Source: Basidiobolus ranarum (Eukaryota; Basidiobolomycota; Basidiobolomycetes; Basidiobolales). From it: a stretch of DNA of 28,668 bases. Positions 1 to 9,470 of this stretch are shown piece by piece (the stretch's first letter is position 1; the number at the start of each line of letters is the position of its first letter). Made by a program: the position numbers and the translations under genes. Below the pieces are notes generated by a model. That model searched no databases, had not been told where the DNA came from, and saw nothing but the letters and a program-made list of their open reading frames with translations. The stretch spans positions 1 through 28,668 of the forward strand of contig JASJQH010006987.1 of NCBI GenBank assembly GCA_040143965.1, given 5' to 3'.

Positions 1-1146
1 ACTAAGAGCAATGTGGACGCTGGAACCGTTTATGAGACTGTTACTATCAAGAACAATGCCCCGGTATCGATCGGCGCGCAAACTTTCACCGTCACAGGAT
101 CTCACGGTCAAGTCGAAACTATTGTTGAACGTACTATTGTTGTCCTACCTACCGTTGCCCCTCAAACAGTAACTAAGACCAATGTTCGCATTGACTCCAA
201 TGTCGATGCTGGAACCGTCTATGAGACTGTTACTATCAAGAACAGCGCTCCTGTATCTATCGGAGCGCAAACTTTCACTGTCACAGGATCTAATGGTCAA
301 GTCGAAACTATCGTTGAACGTACTGTTGTTGTCCAACCTACCGTTGCTCCTCAAACAGTTACGAAGACCAATGCTCGCACTGACTCCAATGTTGACAATG
401 GAACGATCTTTGAGACTGTTACCGTCAAGAACAACGTCCCTGTGTCTACCAGCGCCAAAACCTTCACCGCCACAGGATCAAATGGTGAAGTCGAAACTAT
501 TGTCGTACAAACTGTTGTTGTTCAACCTACTGTTGTATCTCCTGCAGTCACCAAGACTAAAGTTCGCACTGACCACCATGGTGATATTGTAACCTTACAT
601 GAGACTGTTACCGAAACTGTTACTGAAACTGTTACTGAGAAGAACAATGTACGCACAATCACCGTCACGGTCCCTACTGGAGCACACACTTTCACCGTTA
701 CAGGATCTAATGGTCAAGTCGAAACTATCGTCGAGGATACTGTTGTTGAATCAAACCGAGCATCGCCAACGAAATCCAATACTAAGGCTACCCTTTCAAT
801 CGATTCTCTGAAGCATCGAACTGTCGGTAACTCTTATAGTTGTGCCCCTGGTTGTGCCACCTCCACAGTGACACAGCAATTAGAGGTTGTTCGAACCGTG
901 TTTGTAACAGGAAAGGTTGCTCGTACTCATAGATTTTCTGATACTGTCACACTCACGAAAACCAATCAAGTGCGTCCAACCAATGCTATATGTGAACATG
1001 GAGAATTCAGGTGTCTAGAATCTGGAGTTTCCCCCGTCTTCTTCCAATGTAGTAATGGAGAATATTTCGAAGATTATTGTGGTAAAGGAACCGTTTGCAA
1101 AACTAATGGTAAATCAGTTATTTGTGACTGGGCTGAAATAGCGTAG
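1..1146 (+). CDS. Secreted repeat protein with C-terminal CBM19-like chitin-binding module (5' partial)
   Basis: The frame is open from base 1, so the start and any signal peptide lie outside the window; the stop is TAG at 1144-1146. The protein is built from a 63-residue (189 bp) tandem repeat rich in Thr, Val and Ser, with landmarks D-x-GT-[VI]-[YF]-ETVT, TFT-[VA]-TGS-x-G and PTV-[AV]. Repeats begin near 7, 196 and 385, and a diverged copy with an internal T-E-T-V expansion follows from about 571. The C-terminus (about 990-1134) carries six cysteines in the order C..C..F-Q-C-S-N-G..C-G-x-G-T-V-C..I-C-D-W, the pattern of fungal CBM19 chitin-binding modules. I infer a cell-surface or secreted adhesin-like or wall-binding protein. 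Repeats of this kind expand and contract, so copy number probably varies between strains. The CBM19 call rests on cysteine spacing recalled from the family. Confidence 0.75.
   Translation, partial: TKSNVDAGTVYETVTIKNNAPVSIGAQTFTVTGSHGQVETIVERTIVVLPTVAPQTVTKTNVRIDSNVDAGTVYETVTIKNSAPVSIGAQTFTVTGSNGQVETIVERTVVVQPTVAPQTVTKTNARTDSNVDNGTIFETVTVKNNVPVSTSAKTFTATGSNGEVETIVVQTVVVQPTVVSPAVTKTKVRTDHHGDIVTLHETVTETVTETVTEKNNVRTITVTVPTGAHTFTVTGSNGQVETIVEDTVVESNRASPTKSNTKATLSIDSLKHRTVGNSYSCAPGCATSTVTQQLEVVRTVFVTGKVARTHRFSDTVTLTKTNQVRPTNAICEHGEFRCLESGVSPVFFQCSNGEYFEDYCGKGTVCKTNGKSVICDWAEIA
7..763 (+). repeat. 189-bp in-frame tandem repeat of the CBM19 protein
   Basis: Units start at 7, 196 and 385 at exactly 189 bp spacing, with a degenerate fourth from about 571. 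The first two units are close to identical at the DNA level and differ mostly by single bases. The third and fourth are more diverged. The period is a multiple of three, so unit gain or loss keeps the frame. The array is open at the left edge, so total copy number is unknown. Confidence 0.85.
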
Positions 1147-1466
1147 TCTTTAGATTAGATCAATATGTTCAAATTGAAATAAAGAGATTCTTATTATTGA
1201 AATTCCAAAGCTTTTGTAGTTATATTTTGATTATGTGTTGAATAATTTTCGTGACGGAATATTCATTTATTAATGTTCCTTCTAATAGTTATCAATTTAG
1301 GGTTAAGTTGATTTGATTGGTTAAGTTGATTTGATTCATGGGATATTTGTTCTTTTTACTTTTCCTTAAATGACACCAAAAGTTCAGGCTGTATATTATA
1401 TGTAGCAAATAACCTTTATATAATGACATTGTTTGCAATCGACATAATTATGTGCCATACAAAAGT
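1147..1466. other. Intergenic, with an 18-bp perfect direct repeat
   Basis: AT-rich spacer between two convergent coding regions. It contains the likely 3' end of the CBM19 gene (AATAAAG-like at about 1178) and two back-to-back copies of GGTTAAGTTGATTTGATT at 1301-1318 and 1319-1336. I see no gene here. Confidence 0.6.
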
Positions 1467-2708
1467 TTAACATTGTTTGTGGCTGTCGCGAGTCTCAGTA
1501 GACTTGCGAGAATTGTGGTTCTCGGAAGACTTGTGAATTCCATGAGTCTCGCTGGGCTTGTGAGAGTCGTGAATCTGGTAAGAATCGTGGGTTTCTGAAG
1601 TCCTGCGAGTTTCGTGGGTCTCAGGTGATTTGTGGGAGTTGTAACTCCGAGTAGTTGGGTGAGTTTCTTGAGTCTGCTCAGACTTATGGGTGTCGTAACT
1701 GGCGGTTGACTTGTACGAGTCGTGAGTCTTTGCAGACATGTGCGTGACATGGATCTCGGCAGTCTTAGGAGTTTCATGAGTGTCGATAGACTTATGCGAG
1801 TCGTAAGTCTCGGTACGCATTTTAGAATCGTACGTATCCGTAGACTTGTGAGAATCGTGGGCCACAGTAGATTTCTGAGTATCATGGGTCTCCGTATACC
1901 TGTGAGTATCATCAATTTGAGTGGATTTAGGAGCGTCACGGGTTCCCGTCGACTTACGAGTGCGAGTTTCATTAGAATTGGGAACGTCATGAGTCTCCAT
2001 AGACTTGTAAGAATTGTAGGTCGCGATAGACCTGGGTAATTCATGAGTCTCAGTAGTTTTGGGCGATTCGTGAGCCTCGGTAGATTTGCGAACGTGGAGA
2101 CTATCAGTAGACCAGTGATTGATGTGACTCTCTTGGGAACTTTTGTTGTCATCAGTATCAGAGGGCCTGTGAGAGTAGTGAGTCTCCGTAGGGCTGTGAG
2201 AGTCGTGAGTCTCGGTAGATTTGGGAAAGTTGTGGGTCGCAGAAGACTTGTAAGTGTCGTGAGTGTTAGTTGACTTAAAAGTATTGGGTGTTTCAGTAGG
2301 GTCGTCAGTCTCGGTGGACTTGTTGGTGACGTGAGTCTCGGTAGGCTTAGAAATATCATGAGTCTTGGTAGGTTTGTGAGTGTCGTGAGTCTCAGTAGAT
2401 TTATGAGTATCAGGAGTTTCGGTAGTCTTAGAAGTATTATGAGTCTTGGCAGACTTGAGGGTATCGTGAGTCTTGGTAGGCTTGAGAGTGTGGTGAGTCC
2501 CGGTGGACTTGTGGGTATTGTGAGTCTCGGTAGACTTGTAAGTATCGCGAGCCTCAGTAGGCTTGTGAGTGTCGTGAGTCACTGTAGACTTGTGAGTATC
2601 GTGAGTCTCGGTAGACTTGTGAGTATTGTGAGTCTCTGTAGACTTGTGAGTATTGTGAGTATTGTGAGTCTCGGTAGACTCGTGAGTATTGTGAATCTCG
2701 GTACTAAG
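1467..2708 (-). CDS. Low-complexity THDTHKSTE-repeat protein (start not identified)
   Basis: The minus-strand frame is open from 2708 to a TAA-type end at 1467, about 413 codons. It is made almost entirely of a 9-residue unit with consensus THDTHKSTE. No in-frame ATG lies near the 5' edge: the frame is closed by TAG at 2709-2711, and the first Met is deep inside the array. A real gene would therefore need an upstream exon, which I could not identify. Substitutions between units in this frame are conservative (H/Y, K/R, T/S, D/N), and this is the only one of six frames open across the whole array. That favours it over the other frames, which give interrupted L/V/S-rich repeats. It could be a hydrophilic surface protein like its neighbour, or a non-coding minisatellite. 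No function is assigned. Confidence 0.4.
   Translation of the reverse strand, partial: LSTEIHNTHESTETHNTHNTHKSTETHNTHKSTETHDTHKSTVTHDTHKPTEARDTYKSTETHNTHKSTGTHHTLKPTKTHDTLKSAKTHNTSKTTETPDTHKSTETHDTHKPTKTHDISKPTETHVTNKSTETDDPTETPNTFKSTNTHDTYKSSATHNFPKSTETHDSHSPTETHYSHRPSDTDDNKSSQESHINHWSTDSLHVRKSTEAHESPKTTETHELPRSIATYNSYKSMETHDVPNSNETRTRKSTGTRDAPKSTQIDDTHRYTETHDTQKSTVAHDSHKSTDTYDSKMRTETYDSHKSIDTHETPKTAEIHVTHMSAKTHDSYKSTASYDTHKSEQTQETHPTTRSYNSHKSPETHETRRTSETHDSYQIHDSHKPSETHGIHKSSENHNSRKSTETRDSHKQC
1467..2708. repeat. 27-bp minisatellite, about 46 units
   Basis: A tandem repeat with a 27-bp period fills the interval. On the + strand each unit reads GTGAGTCTCGGTAGACTT followed by GTGAGTATC-like sequence. 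Units are most alike at the right end (about 2480-2700) and decay towards the left, as expected if expansion is recent at the right edge. The region is strongly purine/pyrimidine biased per strand. Confidence 0.9.
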
Positions 2709-2734
2709 CTATATAGTCATATATAGCTTAGTAC
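2701..2734. repeat. Perfect 15-bp inverted repeat with GTCA loop
   Basis: The arms GTACTAAGCTATATA (2701-2715) and TATATAGCTTAGTAC (2720-2734) are exactly complementary around a 4-nt GTCA loop. The hairpin sits precisely at the right boundary of the minisatellite and supplies the stop codon (2709-2711) that closes the repeat frame. Confidence 0.85.
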
Positions 2735-3325
2735 TTAGTTATCTTATAATGAACTAAGATATTATCCATTATTCTCATAAGGAATTTACTTAGAAGTTTG
2801 AAGATATATAGATTTTTTAAAGAAGCCCCAAACTTTGCACACATGTTCCTGAGACCTTCCTTAACACATTCTACACATTAGTTTGTTTACATCTTGACAA
2901 AACTACAAATGCCAACTTTCTACTCAATAAATCAATAAGTGAAAACCACCAATTCCTCTAATTCTCCAAACCACTTCCAACAGGCTCCCAAATACTTTAA
3001 CATAAACATCAAGTGTTTGGTCCTAAGCTCTGACATTGATAGTATGTAGTACTAAACACGCAAGATATAAGAATCTGCTTGTCACTGATACATATTTACC
3101 TTGCCATACTTGTGGTGTTACTTAATGGTGTATTATGTGGATTTTAAGGAAATGAGCAGTCCGCACGCGGGAGTCGATTACCATTGGCTTGGCTGCCGAA
3201 AATACCAAATTATTGAAAGGCTTAATTATATTGAATGCCTTGGTGATGTAATTTTTTTCATCAACAATTATTTATTTACCATAACCAAAGCCAACCGCGT
3301 TAGTTGATTTCTTCTGAAGTAAACA
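2735..3325. other. Intergenic region upstream of PRMT5
   Basis: About 590 bp of AT-rich DNA. An open frame at 3101-3307 (+) has no recognisable features, and I treat it as chance. It presumably holds the PRMT5 promoter, but no clear element could be named. Confidence 0.5.
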
Positions 3326-5337
3326 ATGTCTAACCAAATTCTTTCAGTCGGGTGTATACCTCCTAACGTAAATGATCTCGAAAAGACACTAGAGTGTTCG
3401 CAAGAAGGAGGGTTTAACTTCCTAGTCACCCAGATCCTTCAAAAGTCCGACAATCCCGAAAAGGAACCAGCTAGTTTAGAGCCAAAGCCATTTCAAGAAA
3501 ACCAACTAATCATTAAGAATTCATGTCAGTATATTTGAAGCTTCGACCTTCTCTTGTAAACTTTTTTCTCACTAATTTAACATAGTTTCCGCCGAGAGCA
3601 TTGTGGCCCAAGTGTCCGAATGGATTGATTTCGAACATGATGATCATAGCTTGCGCATTTCTTCTGAACAGGTGAGAACTGTTTGTAAGCCAAAAAAAAC
3701 CCACAATAATATAGCTAATATTTTACTTAAAGGCATTCAGGCAGCAAGTTGAATGGGCTTCATATAATGGTGTTTCTGCAGTACTGTTACCTACTGTTGC
3801 CCGCATGAGCTCAGTGGTGAATTTTGCGAGATGTGTTAATAATTCCATCGATTTGCTACGTTTTTCGGGAATTTGGGCTCGAGTTCCCCTGCATTCCGCC
3901 ACTAATAACGAAAACGACGCTTGGTTGAAATGGAATCAGCTACGTACTCTATGTAGCCACAATCCTGCTCTTGGAATTGCTCTGGAACTAACCAAACACC
4001 TACCTGAAGATGAAAGCGTCCTTCGACGATGGCTTGCGGAACCAATTCGTTCGGTTATCATCCCAACTGACATATTTACACTGAATGCAAAAGGATACCC
4101 CGTTCTTGGTAAACAGCATCAAAAGTTCATTAATGAACTTTTCCGATTAGGTCCATATTTTATTCTTTCTGGCGATGATTCGGAACTTTTTGGCCAAGGG
4201 CAAGAGTCTCTCCATCTTCAATATTTAAAATACTTATACCGTATTAAGCCCGATCTTACTCTATTGGAGCAACATGCTGATGGTTACGAGGATTGCTTAC
4301 AAGCTCCCTTACAGCCACTTATGGACAATTTAGAATCATCTACATATGAAGTTTTTGAGCAATGTCCCATGAAGTATGTTCAATACGAAAAGGCAGTGTA
4401 CCATGCTCTCTTGGAGCGCGTTCCCCCCAACTCCGATATCACCACGGTAATCATGGTGGTTGGAGCGGGACCACGTGGTCCATTAGTTCAGTGCAGTTTA
4501 CGTGCAGCTGAGAAGGCTCAGCGCAAGGTAAAACTCTACGCCGTTGAAAAGAATAGACATGCTTTTGTTACGCTTCAGGCTACGAAAGAAAGGATTTGGG
4601 GAGATCAAGTAGAGATCGTTTTTGAGGATATGAGAAAATGGAAAGCGCCTGAATTGGCAGATATACTCGTCAGTGAACTCTTGGGATCTTTTGGAGACAA
4701 TGAGCTATCACCTGAGTGTTTGGATGGGGTCCAAAAATTCCTAAAGCCAGATGGGATCTCTATTCCACAATCCTATACTGCTTACATATCCCCTTTGTCT
4801 TCAGCCAAGCTTCACAAAGAAGCTTGTAACTATAAAGATCGTAAGAATCTGGAGACTCCCTACGTCGTTATGTTTAAAGCTGTTCATGAATTCGCTGCTC
4901 CGCAAAAAGTATGGGACTTTACACATCCCAACACTCAGGTCCACGTGGACAAAGATGGACATCCATCCAATAATCTGCATAATACTCGCTACTCCCATAA
5001 CATATTTACCAGTACAAACGGAGGTGTTCTCCATGGCCTTGCAGGCTACTTTGACTCCGCACTGTATAAAGGCGTTGACATCAGCATTCATCCCGAAACT
5101 CACACGCCCTCGATGTTTAGTTGGTTCCCTATCTACTTCCCCATAGAAACCCCCATCCAAGTGCCCGAAGGAGCTAAAATAGAAACTCATATCTGGCGAC
5201 TCACCGATCAACGTAAAGTCTGGTATGAGTGGTCCGTCTCTGTTTCCATGGCATCACCCAACCACCAAAAAGATATTATAATCCACACCACGCCAATCCA
5301 CAACTGTGATGGTAGATCATCTTGGATAGGCTTGTAA
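3326..5337 (+). CDS. PRMT5: Protein arginine methyltransferase 5 (PRMT5/Skb1/Hsl7 family)
   Basis: Three exons, 3326-3524, 3586-3671 and 3733-5337, with GT-AG introns and consistent phase, give 629 residues, close to the usual ~640. PRMT5 makes symmetric dimethylarginine on histones and Sm proteins. The N-terminal TIM-barrel half is followed by the Rossmann fold (about 335-460) and a C-terminal beta-barrel ending in W-I-G-L. Visible signatures are Y-E-V-F-E with the PRMT5-type Phe near residue 303, motif I (V-V-G-A-G-P-R-G-P-L-V, about 337-347), Y-A-V-E-K-N for ribose binding, and the double-E loop S-E-L-L-G-S-F-G-D-N-E with glutamates near 410 and 419. Motif I carries one extra Pro compared with the G-A-G-R-G-P-L I know from animals and plants. 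Identification is secure. Exon 1 is the least conserved part, and its start is the first ATG after an in-frame stop-rich stretch. Confidence 0.93.
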
Positions 5338-5908
5338 CTCAGCTTCCATTTGTATAATTTTTGACATAGATATGTGTATGTTAGACACGCCGATGTATAT
5401 TTATTTATACAGCTTTCTACTCTTTACTATTTGTTAATCAACAATCATGTCTGTTGCTTACAATCCCTAGTCCACATTCGCACATCCACATCCACCCACA
5501 TCCCCATTAAAAAGAATATGTGCACATTATTCGAGCTCTTAGCAAGTATTATAAGATATTTTTGAAACGCCCGAAAGCCAGAATTGCTGTAAGGCTTAAG
5601 CGAAAAAAAAGAAAAAAAGGAGGGAAAATTTTTAGGCCATGTAAATCCCCTATTTTTCCCAATCTTTACCCTATGTTATTATTATGTGTACGTCACCTAT
5701 TAAAATTAAATCATTTACTTATCGATATTTTGATTCTTGATTTTTTTTTACATCAAAATTCATTAATTTGTTTGATTTGATCTAAGGCATACTTAGTGGG
5801 ATCCCCCTCCTTGCTGAAAGTTCCTCTAGGAAAAAAAGTCTTTTTTCTGTTTTTTGTCTTTCTCTTTCTTTCGCCATAGAATTGGTTTGTTGTTAGTAAT
5901 TCTTCAAC
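5338..5908. promoter_or_regulatory. PRMT5-eIF2gamma intergenic with pyrimidine tract before the eIF2gamma start
   Basis: No gene is visible in this 570-bp spacer. A long T/C run (about 5839-5874, ending TTTCTTTCGCC) lies some 35 nt before the eIF2-gamma ATG. It resembles the pyrimidine-rich leaders common on fungal translation genes. Its role is inferred only. Confidence 0.45.
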
Positions 5909-7494
5909 ATGGCTCAAACTGAAGCTATCCAGGTAGATCTAACTACCCTCAATCCCTTATCCCCTGAGGTCATCTCTCGCCAGGCTACCATTAATATTGG
6001 TATTTTTAAACGCTTCCTTGAGCCATTTCATTTCTGAAAGTTAACCTTAATACAATGTGTAGGTACCATTGGTCACGTAGCTCACGGTAAATCCACTGTT
6101 GTCAAAGCTATCTCCGGTGTCCAGGTATATTCTTTCTTCGATACAATGTTACTTATTTTATGTATATTAATCTTCAATACCAATCTTCTCGTCAAATAGA
6201 CTGTTCGTTTCAAGAATGAACTCGAGCGTAACATTACTATTAAATTAGGTTATGCTAATGCCAAGGTACGATGTGTTCATTGAAACAATCAAATCATACT
6301 TCTTATTGGATTACTTGTACTCACACCGTTACCTTTTGAACATTACAGATTTACAAATGTGACAACGAGGCCTGCCCCAGACCTGGATGTTACAGATCCT
6401 ACCGTAGTGATAAAGAAGAAACTTTCTCATGTGAACGTCCATTCTGTGGTGGTATGATGAAGCTCCTTCGTCACGTCTCTTTCGTCGATTGCCCTGGTCA
6501 CGACATTCTTATGGCTACTATGTTAAACGGTGCAGCTGTAATGGACGCCGCTTTGTTATTGATTGCCGGTAACGAATCTTGCCCTCAACCTCAAACCAGT
6601 GAGCATTTAGCTGCCATTGAAATTATGAAGTTGAAGCATATCATTATCCTCCAAAACAAGGTTGATTTGATTAAAGAAAGTGCAGCTGAAGAACATTATC
6701 AAAGTATCCTTCAGTTCGTCAAGGGTACCGTCGCTGATGGTGCCCCTATCGTTCCTATTTCCGCTCAGTTGAAATACAATATCGATGCCATTAATGAATA
6801 TATCGTCAAGAAGATTCCCGTTCCTGTTCGTGACTTCACCACTGACCCTAGAATGATTGTTATCAGATCCTTTGATGTTAACAAGCCTGGTTCCGAGGTT
6901 GATGAGCTTAAGGGAGGTGTTGCTGGTGGTTCTATTCTTAACGGTGTTTTGAGAATCGGAGATGAGATTGAAATCAGACCTGGTATCGTCTCAAAGGACA
7001 GTGAAGGTAGAATGGTATGCAAGCCTATTCTCTCCAAGATCATCACTCTTTTCGCTGAGCAGAATGACTTGAAGTTCGCCGTCCCCGGAGGGTTGATTGG
7101 TGTTGGTACCAAGGTCGATCCTACTCTTTGCAGAGCTGATCGTTTGGTCGGTCAAGTATTAGGATCAGTTGGCAAGTTGCCTGCTATCTACTACGAACTC
7201 GAAATCAATTACTTCCTTCTTAGACGTCTTCTCGGTGTTAAGACCGACGATAAGAAGCAAACCAAGGTACAAAAACTTACCAAGGGTGAAGTACTCATGG
7301 TAAACATTGGATCCACCTCTTCTGGCGGTCGTGTTTTGGGTGTTAAGGGAGATTTGGCCAAGATCATGTTGACCCACCCTGCCTGTACAGAAGTTGGAGA
7401 GAAGATTGCTTTGAGTAGACGTATTGACAAACATTGGCGTTTGATTGGTTGGGGTAAGATCAAGAGAGGATCCACCATTGACTCTGATAATTAG
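5909..7494 (+). CDS. GCD11: Translation initiation factor eIF2 subunit gamma
   Basis: Four exons, 5909-5999, 6063-6124, 6200-6265 and 6349-7494, join in phase to 454 residues. eIF2-gamma is the GTP- and Met-tRNAi-binding subunit of the ternary complex. All G motifs are visible: P-loop G-H-V-A-H-G-K-S-T (residues about 54-62, just after the first intron), the switch region [20 protein letters not shown] and S-A-Q. A zinc-knuckle insert with five cysteines (Y-K-C..C-P-R-P-G-C..C..C) sits between G2 and G3, as in yeast Gcd11. Domains II and III follow ([18 protein letters not shown]). Like the animal protein, it lacks the long N-terminal extension of S. cerevisiae Gcd11. The three introns all lie in the first fifth of the gene, a common bias for highly expressed fungal genes. 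Confidence 0.96.
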
Positions 7495-7855
7495 ACTATA
7501 TAAGCTATGTTTCATCACTATTATATAAAGAAAACTCAGCAAACCATGAGTCCTTTTCATTAAACCAAAAATATAAAGAATTCAATAATCAAACATCATT
7601 GGTGCTTAGTGCTCGTTTGTTTATAACCAACGAATCCAACATCGTCGTGCTCTTGTTTATCCGCTAACCTACATATACGGTAAAGGTTAGGGTTAGGGCT
7701 AGAAACTAAGAGACACTGGCAAGAAATCGTATATTCCATTGATGTATGCATGTGAGGTGTAAAGGGATGTGAGAAAAGAATAAATGTATATTTGAAGCAA
7801 GATATTGATTATCCAAGTTTTATTGTGTATAATTCGTGTATAATTCTTAACAAAT
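7495..7855. other. Convergent 3' intergenic with two telomere-type hexamers
   Basis: Spacer between the 3' ends of eIF2-gamma and RPS11. It contains GGTTAGGGTTAGGG at about 7685-7698, two TTAGGG units. No gene is seen. Confidence 0.6.
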
Positions 7856-8461
7856 CTAGAACTTGGCGAATTGCTTGCTGCCTTGAGCTTTCTTCTGAAC
7901 CTTGAGAACGTTGAAACGGACAGTCTTGGACAAAGGACGGCATTGTCCAACGGTAACAACATCACCGGCTTCAACACGGAAACAAGGGGAAACGTGAGCG
8001 GCGAGGTTCTTGTGACGCTTCTCATAACGGTTGTACTTGGGAATGTAGTGAAGGTATTCACGACGGATGATGAGAGTGTTCTTCATCTTGGTGGAGATGA
8101 CAACACCGGAAAGGATACGTCCACGAATGCTGATATCACCGGTGAAAGGGCACTTCTTGTCGATGTAAGTACCTTCGATGGCCTCCTTGGGGGTCTTGAA
8201 ACCGAGACCAACATCTTTGTACCAGCGGAGGTTGCGGCTCTTCTTACCAGAGGCAACTTTAGCGTTTTGGAAAATACCAACTTGCTTTTGGAAAGCCTTC
8301 TCAACCTGGACGAATCGAAAGCAAAGGTTAGATTTGTGTTGATATTAAGATGAGTTTGAACATCTCTACGGAAGAAGTAGCGTCCGCAAGTGGGTTACGC
8401 TACTCGTTCTGATGATAGCCATAGCCTTATTGAAAATGAATCTTACTTGCTCAGCAGACAT
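7856..8461 (-). CDS. RPS11: 40S ribosomal protein uS17 (RPS11)
   Basis: Two exons on the minus strand, 8447-8461 (five codons, M-S-A-E-Q) and 7856-8305, are separated by a 141-nt intron (GTAAGA...CAG) and give 154 residues. The protein matches eukaryotic uS17 almost end to end: [59 protein letters not shown]. It binds 18S rRNA in the small-subunit body. The very short first exon is typical of fungal ribosomal-protein genes. The gene is divergent from RPL35, 497 bp away. The intron holds a small 7-bp hairpin, AGTAGCG/CGCTACT (8376-8382 with 8398-8404). Confidence 0.95.
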
Positions 8462-8958
8462 GATTTGTAAAAATTAAGGGAAAAACGCTTCCGCTAAAGA
8501 GAAAAAAGAAGGAACTCCACAACGAAAATCCTCGTATTTTGTTACCCTACCGAACCCGAATCCATTTTGGAGGAAAATTTTATTTTATTACCCAGGCCCC
8601 CAGAGATCACTCAATGATTGGTTCAAGCAAGGAATTTTTCATGAAAAAGAATTTATCAAAAAAAACCAGAATTACAAGTCAAATTGAACAAGTACTATCG
8701 AATAGCGCAAATAATGGATTCTATTTACTGATTCTATAGACTAATTGAGGTTAATTCCAAACAATGATTAATTTTGCTTAGCCACCACGCACCACACTCA
8801 GACGTTACTAGGTTGATGTAGATAAGAAAAGTAAAAAAAAAATTAGTCGCTTCTGATTTTGGGGACCGAGTAATCTTCTGTCATAAAATATCTGGTGAAC
8901 TGAGAGGAGAGTTCCCCCTCTTACTTCAATTATCCATCGGCTGACTTTGTATCCAACG
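8462..8958. promoter_or_regulatory. Divergent promoter region of RPS11 and RPL35
   Basis: A 497-bp spacer between the starts of two divergent ribosomal-protein genes. It includes CACCACACTC at 8790-8799. The same 10-mer occurs in the other divergent ribosomal promoter of this window (19708-19717). No coding sequence is supported. Confidence 0.55.
8790..8799 (+). promoter_or_regulatory. Candidate ribosomal-protein promoter element CACCACACTC (copy 1)
   Basis: A 10-mer about 160 bp upstream of the RPL35 ATG, just after a related CCACCACG. It is identical to 19708-19717 between RPS20 and RPS13. The regulatory role is inferred from position and recurrence. Confidence 0.4.
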
Positions 8959-9470
8959 ATGGTCAGTATAGAATCCACCTACTTTGACGTTATCTCTCCA
9001 ACAGAAATCTAATCCTTTGTAACCCCAATTACAGGCTAAAGTCAAGGCTTACGAACTCCGCAACAAGTCCAAAGATGAACTCAAGAAGGATCTTGATGAG
9101 CTCAAGCAAGAGCTTTCTTCTTTGAGAGTTCAAAAGATTGCTGGTGGTGCTGCTTCCAAGTTGACCCGCATGTAAGTATCCAGATTATTGTTCGTTAGGT
9201 CTTATGGGCTAGAACTAACGGATTTTTTTTAGCAATGCTGTCCGCAAGTCTATTGCCCGTGTCCTCACCGTCATCACCCAAACCGAACGTCAAAACATTC
9301 GTCTTTTGTACAAACAAGAAGGTCGTAAGTATCTTCCTTTAGATCTTCGTCACAAGAAGACTCGTGCTATTCGTCGTCGTTTGACCAAGTTCGAGACCAC
9401 CCGCAAGACCCTCAGACAACAAAAGAAGGATATCCACTTCCCTCAACGCAAGTTCGCTGTCAAGGCTTAA
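8959..9470 (+). CDS. RPL35: 60S ribosomal protein uL29 (RPL35)
   Basis: Three exons: the ATG alone (8959-8961), 9035-9171 and 9233-9470, with GT-AG introns. They give 125 residues. The sequence follows eukaryotic uL29: [47 protein letters not shown] and a basic tail ending K-F-A-V-K-A. The intron directly after the start codon is characteristic of this gene in many eukaryotes and fixes the start. The protein sits at the peptide exit tunnel. It is divergent from RPS11. Confidence 0.96.

Noticed and set aside
2331-2726. Hydrophobic VSLGRLVSI-type repeat frame on the + strand of the minisatellite
   Set aside because: It is the antisense reading of a 27-bp period that lacks stops in several frames. 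Only the minus frame spans the whole array with conservative changes.
3101-3307. 68-codon + frame upstream of PRMT5
   Set aside because: Composition looks like translated non-coding AT-rich DNA and no upstream or downstream exon fits.
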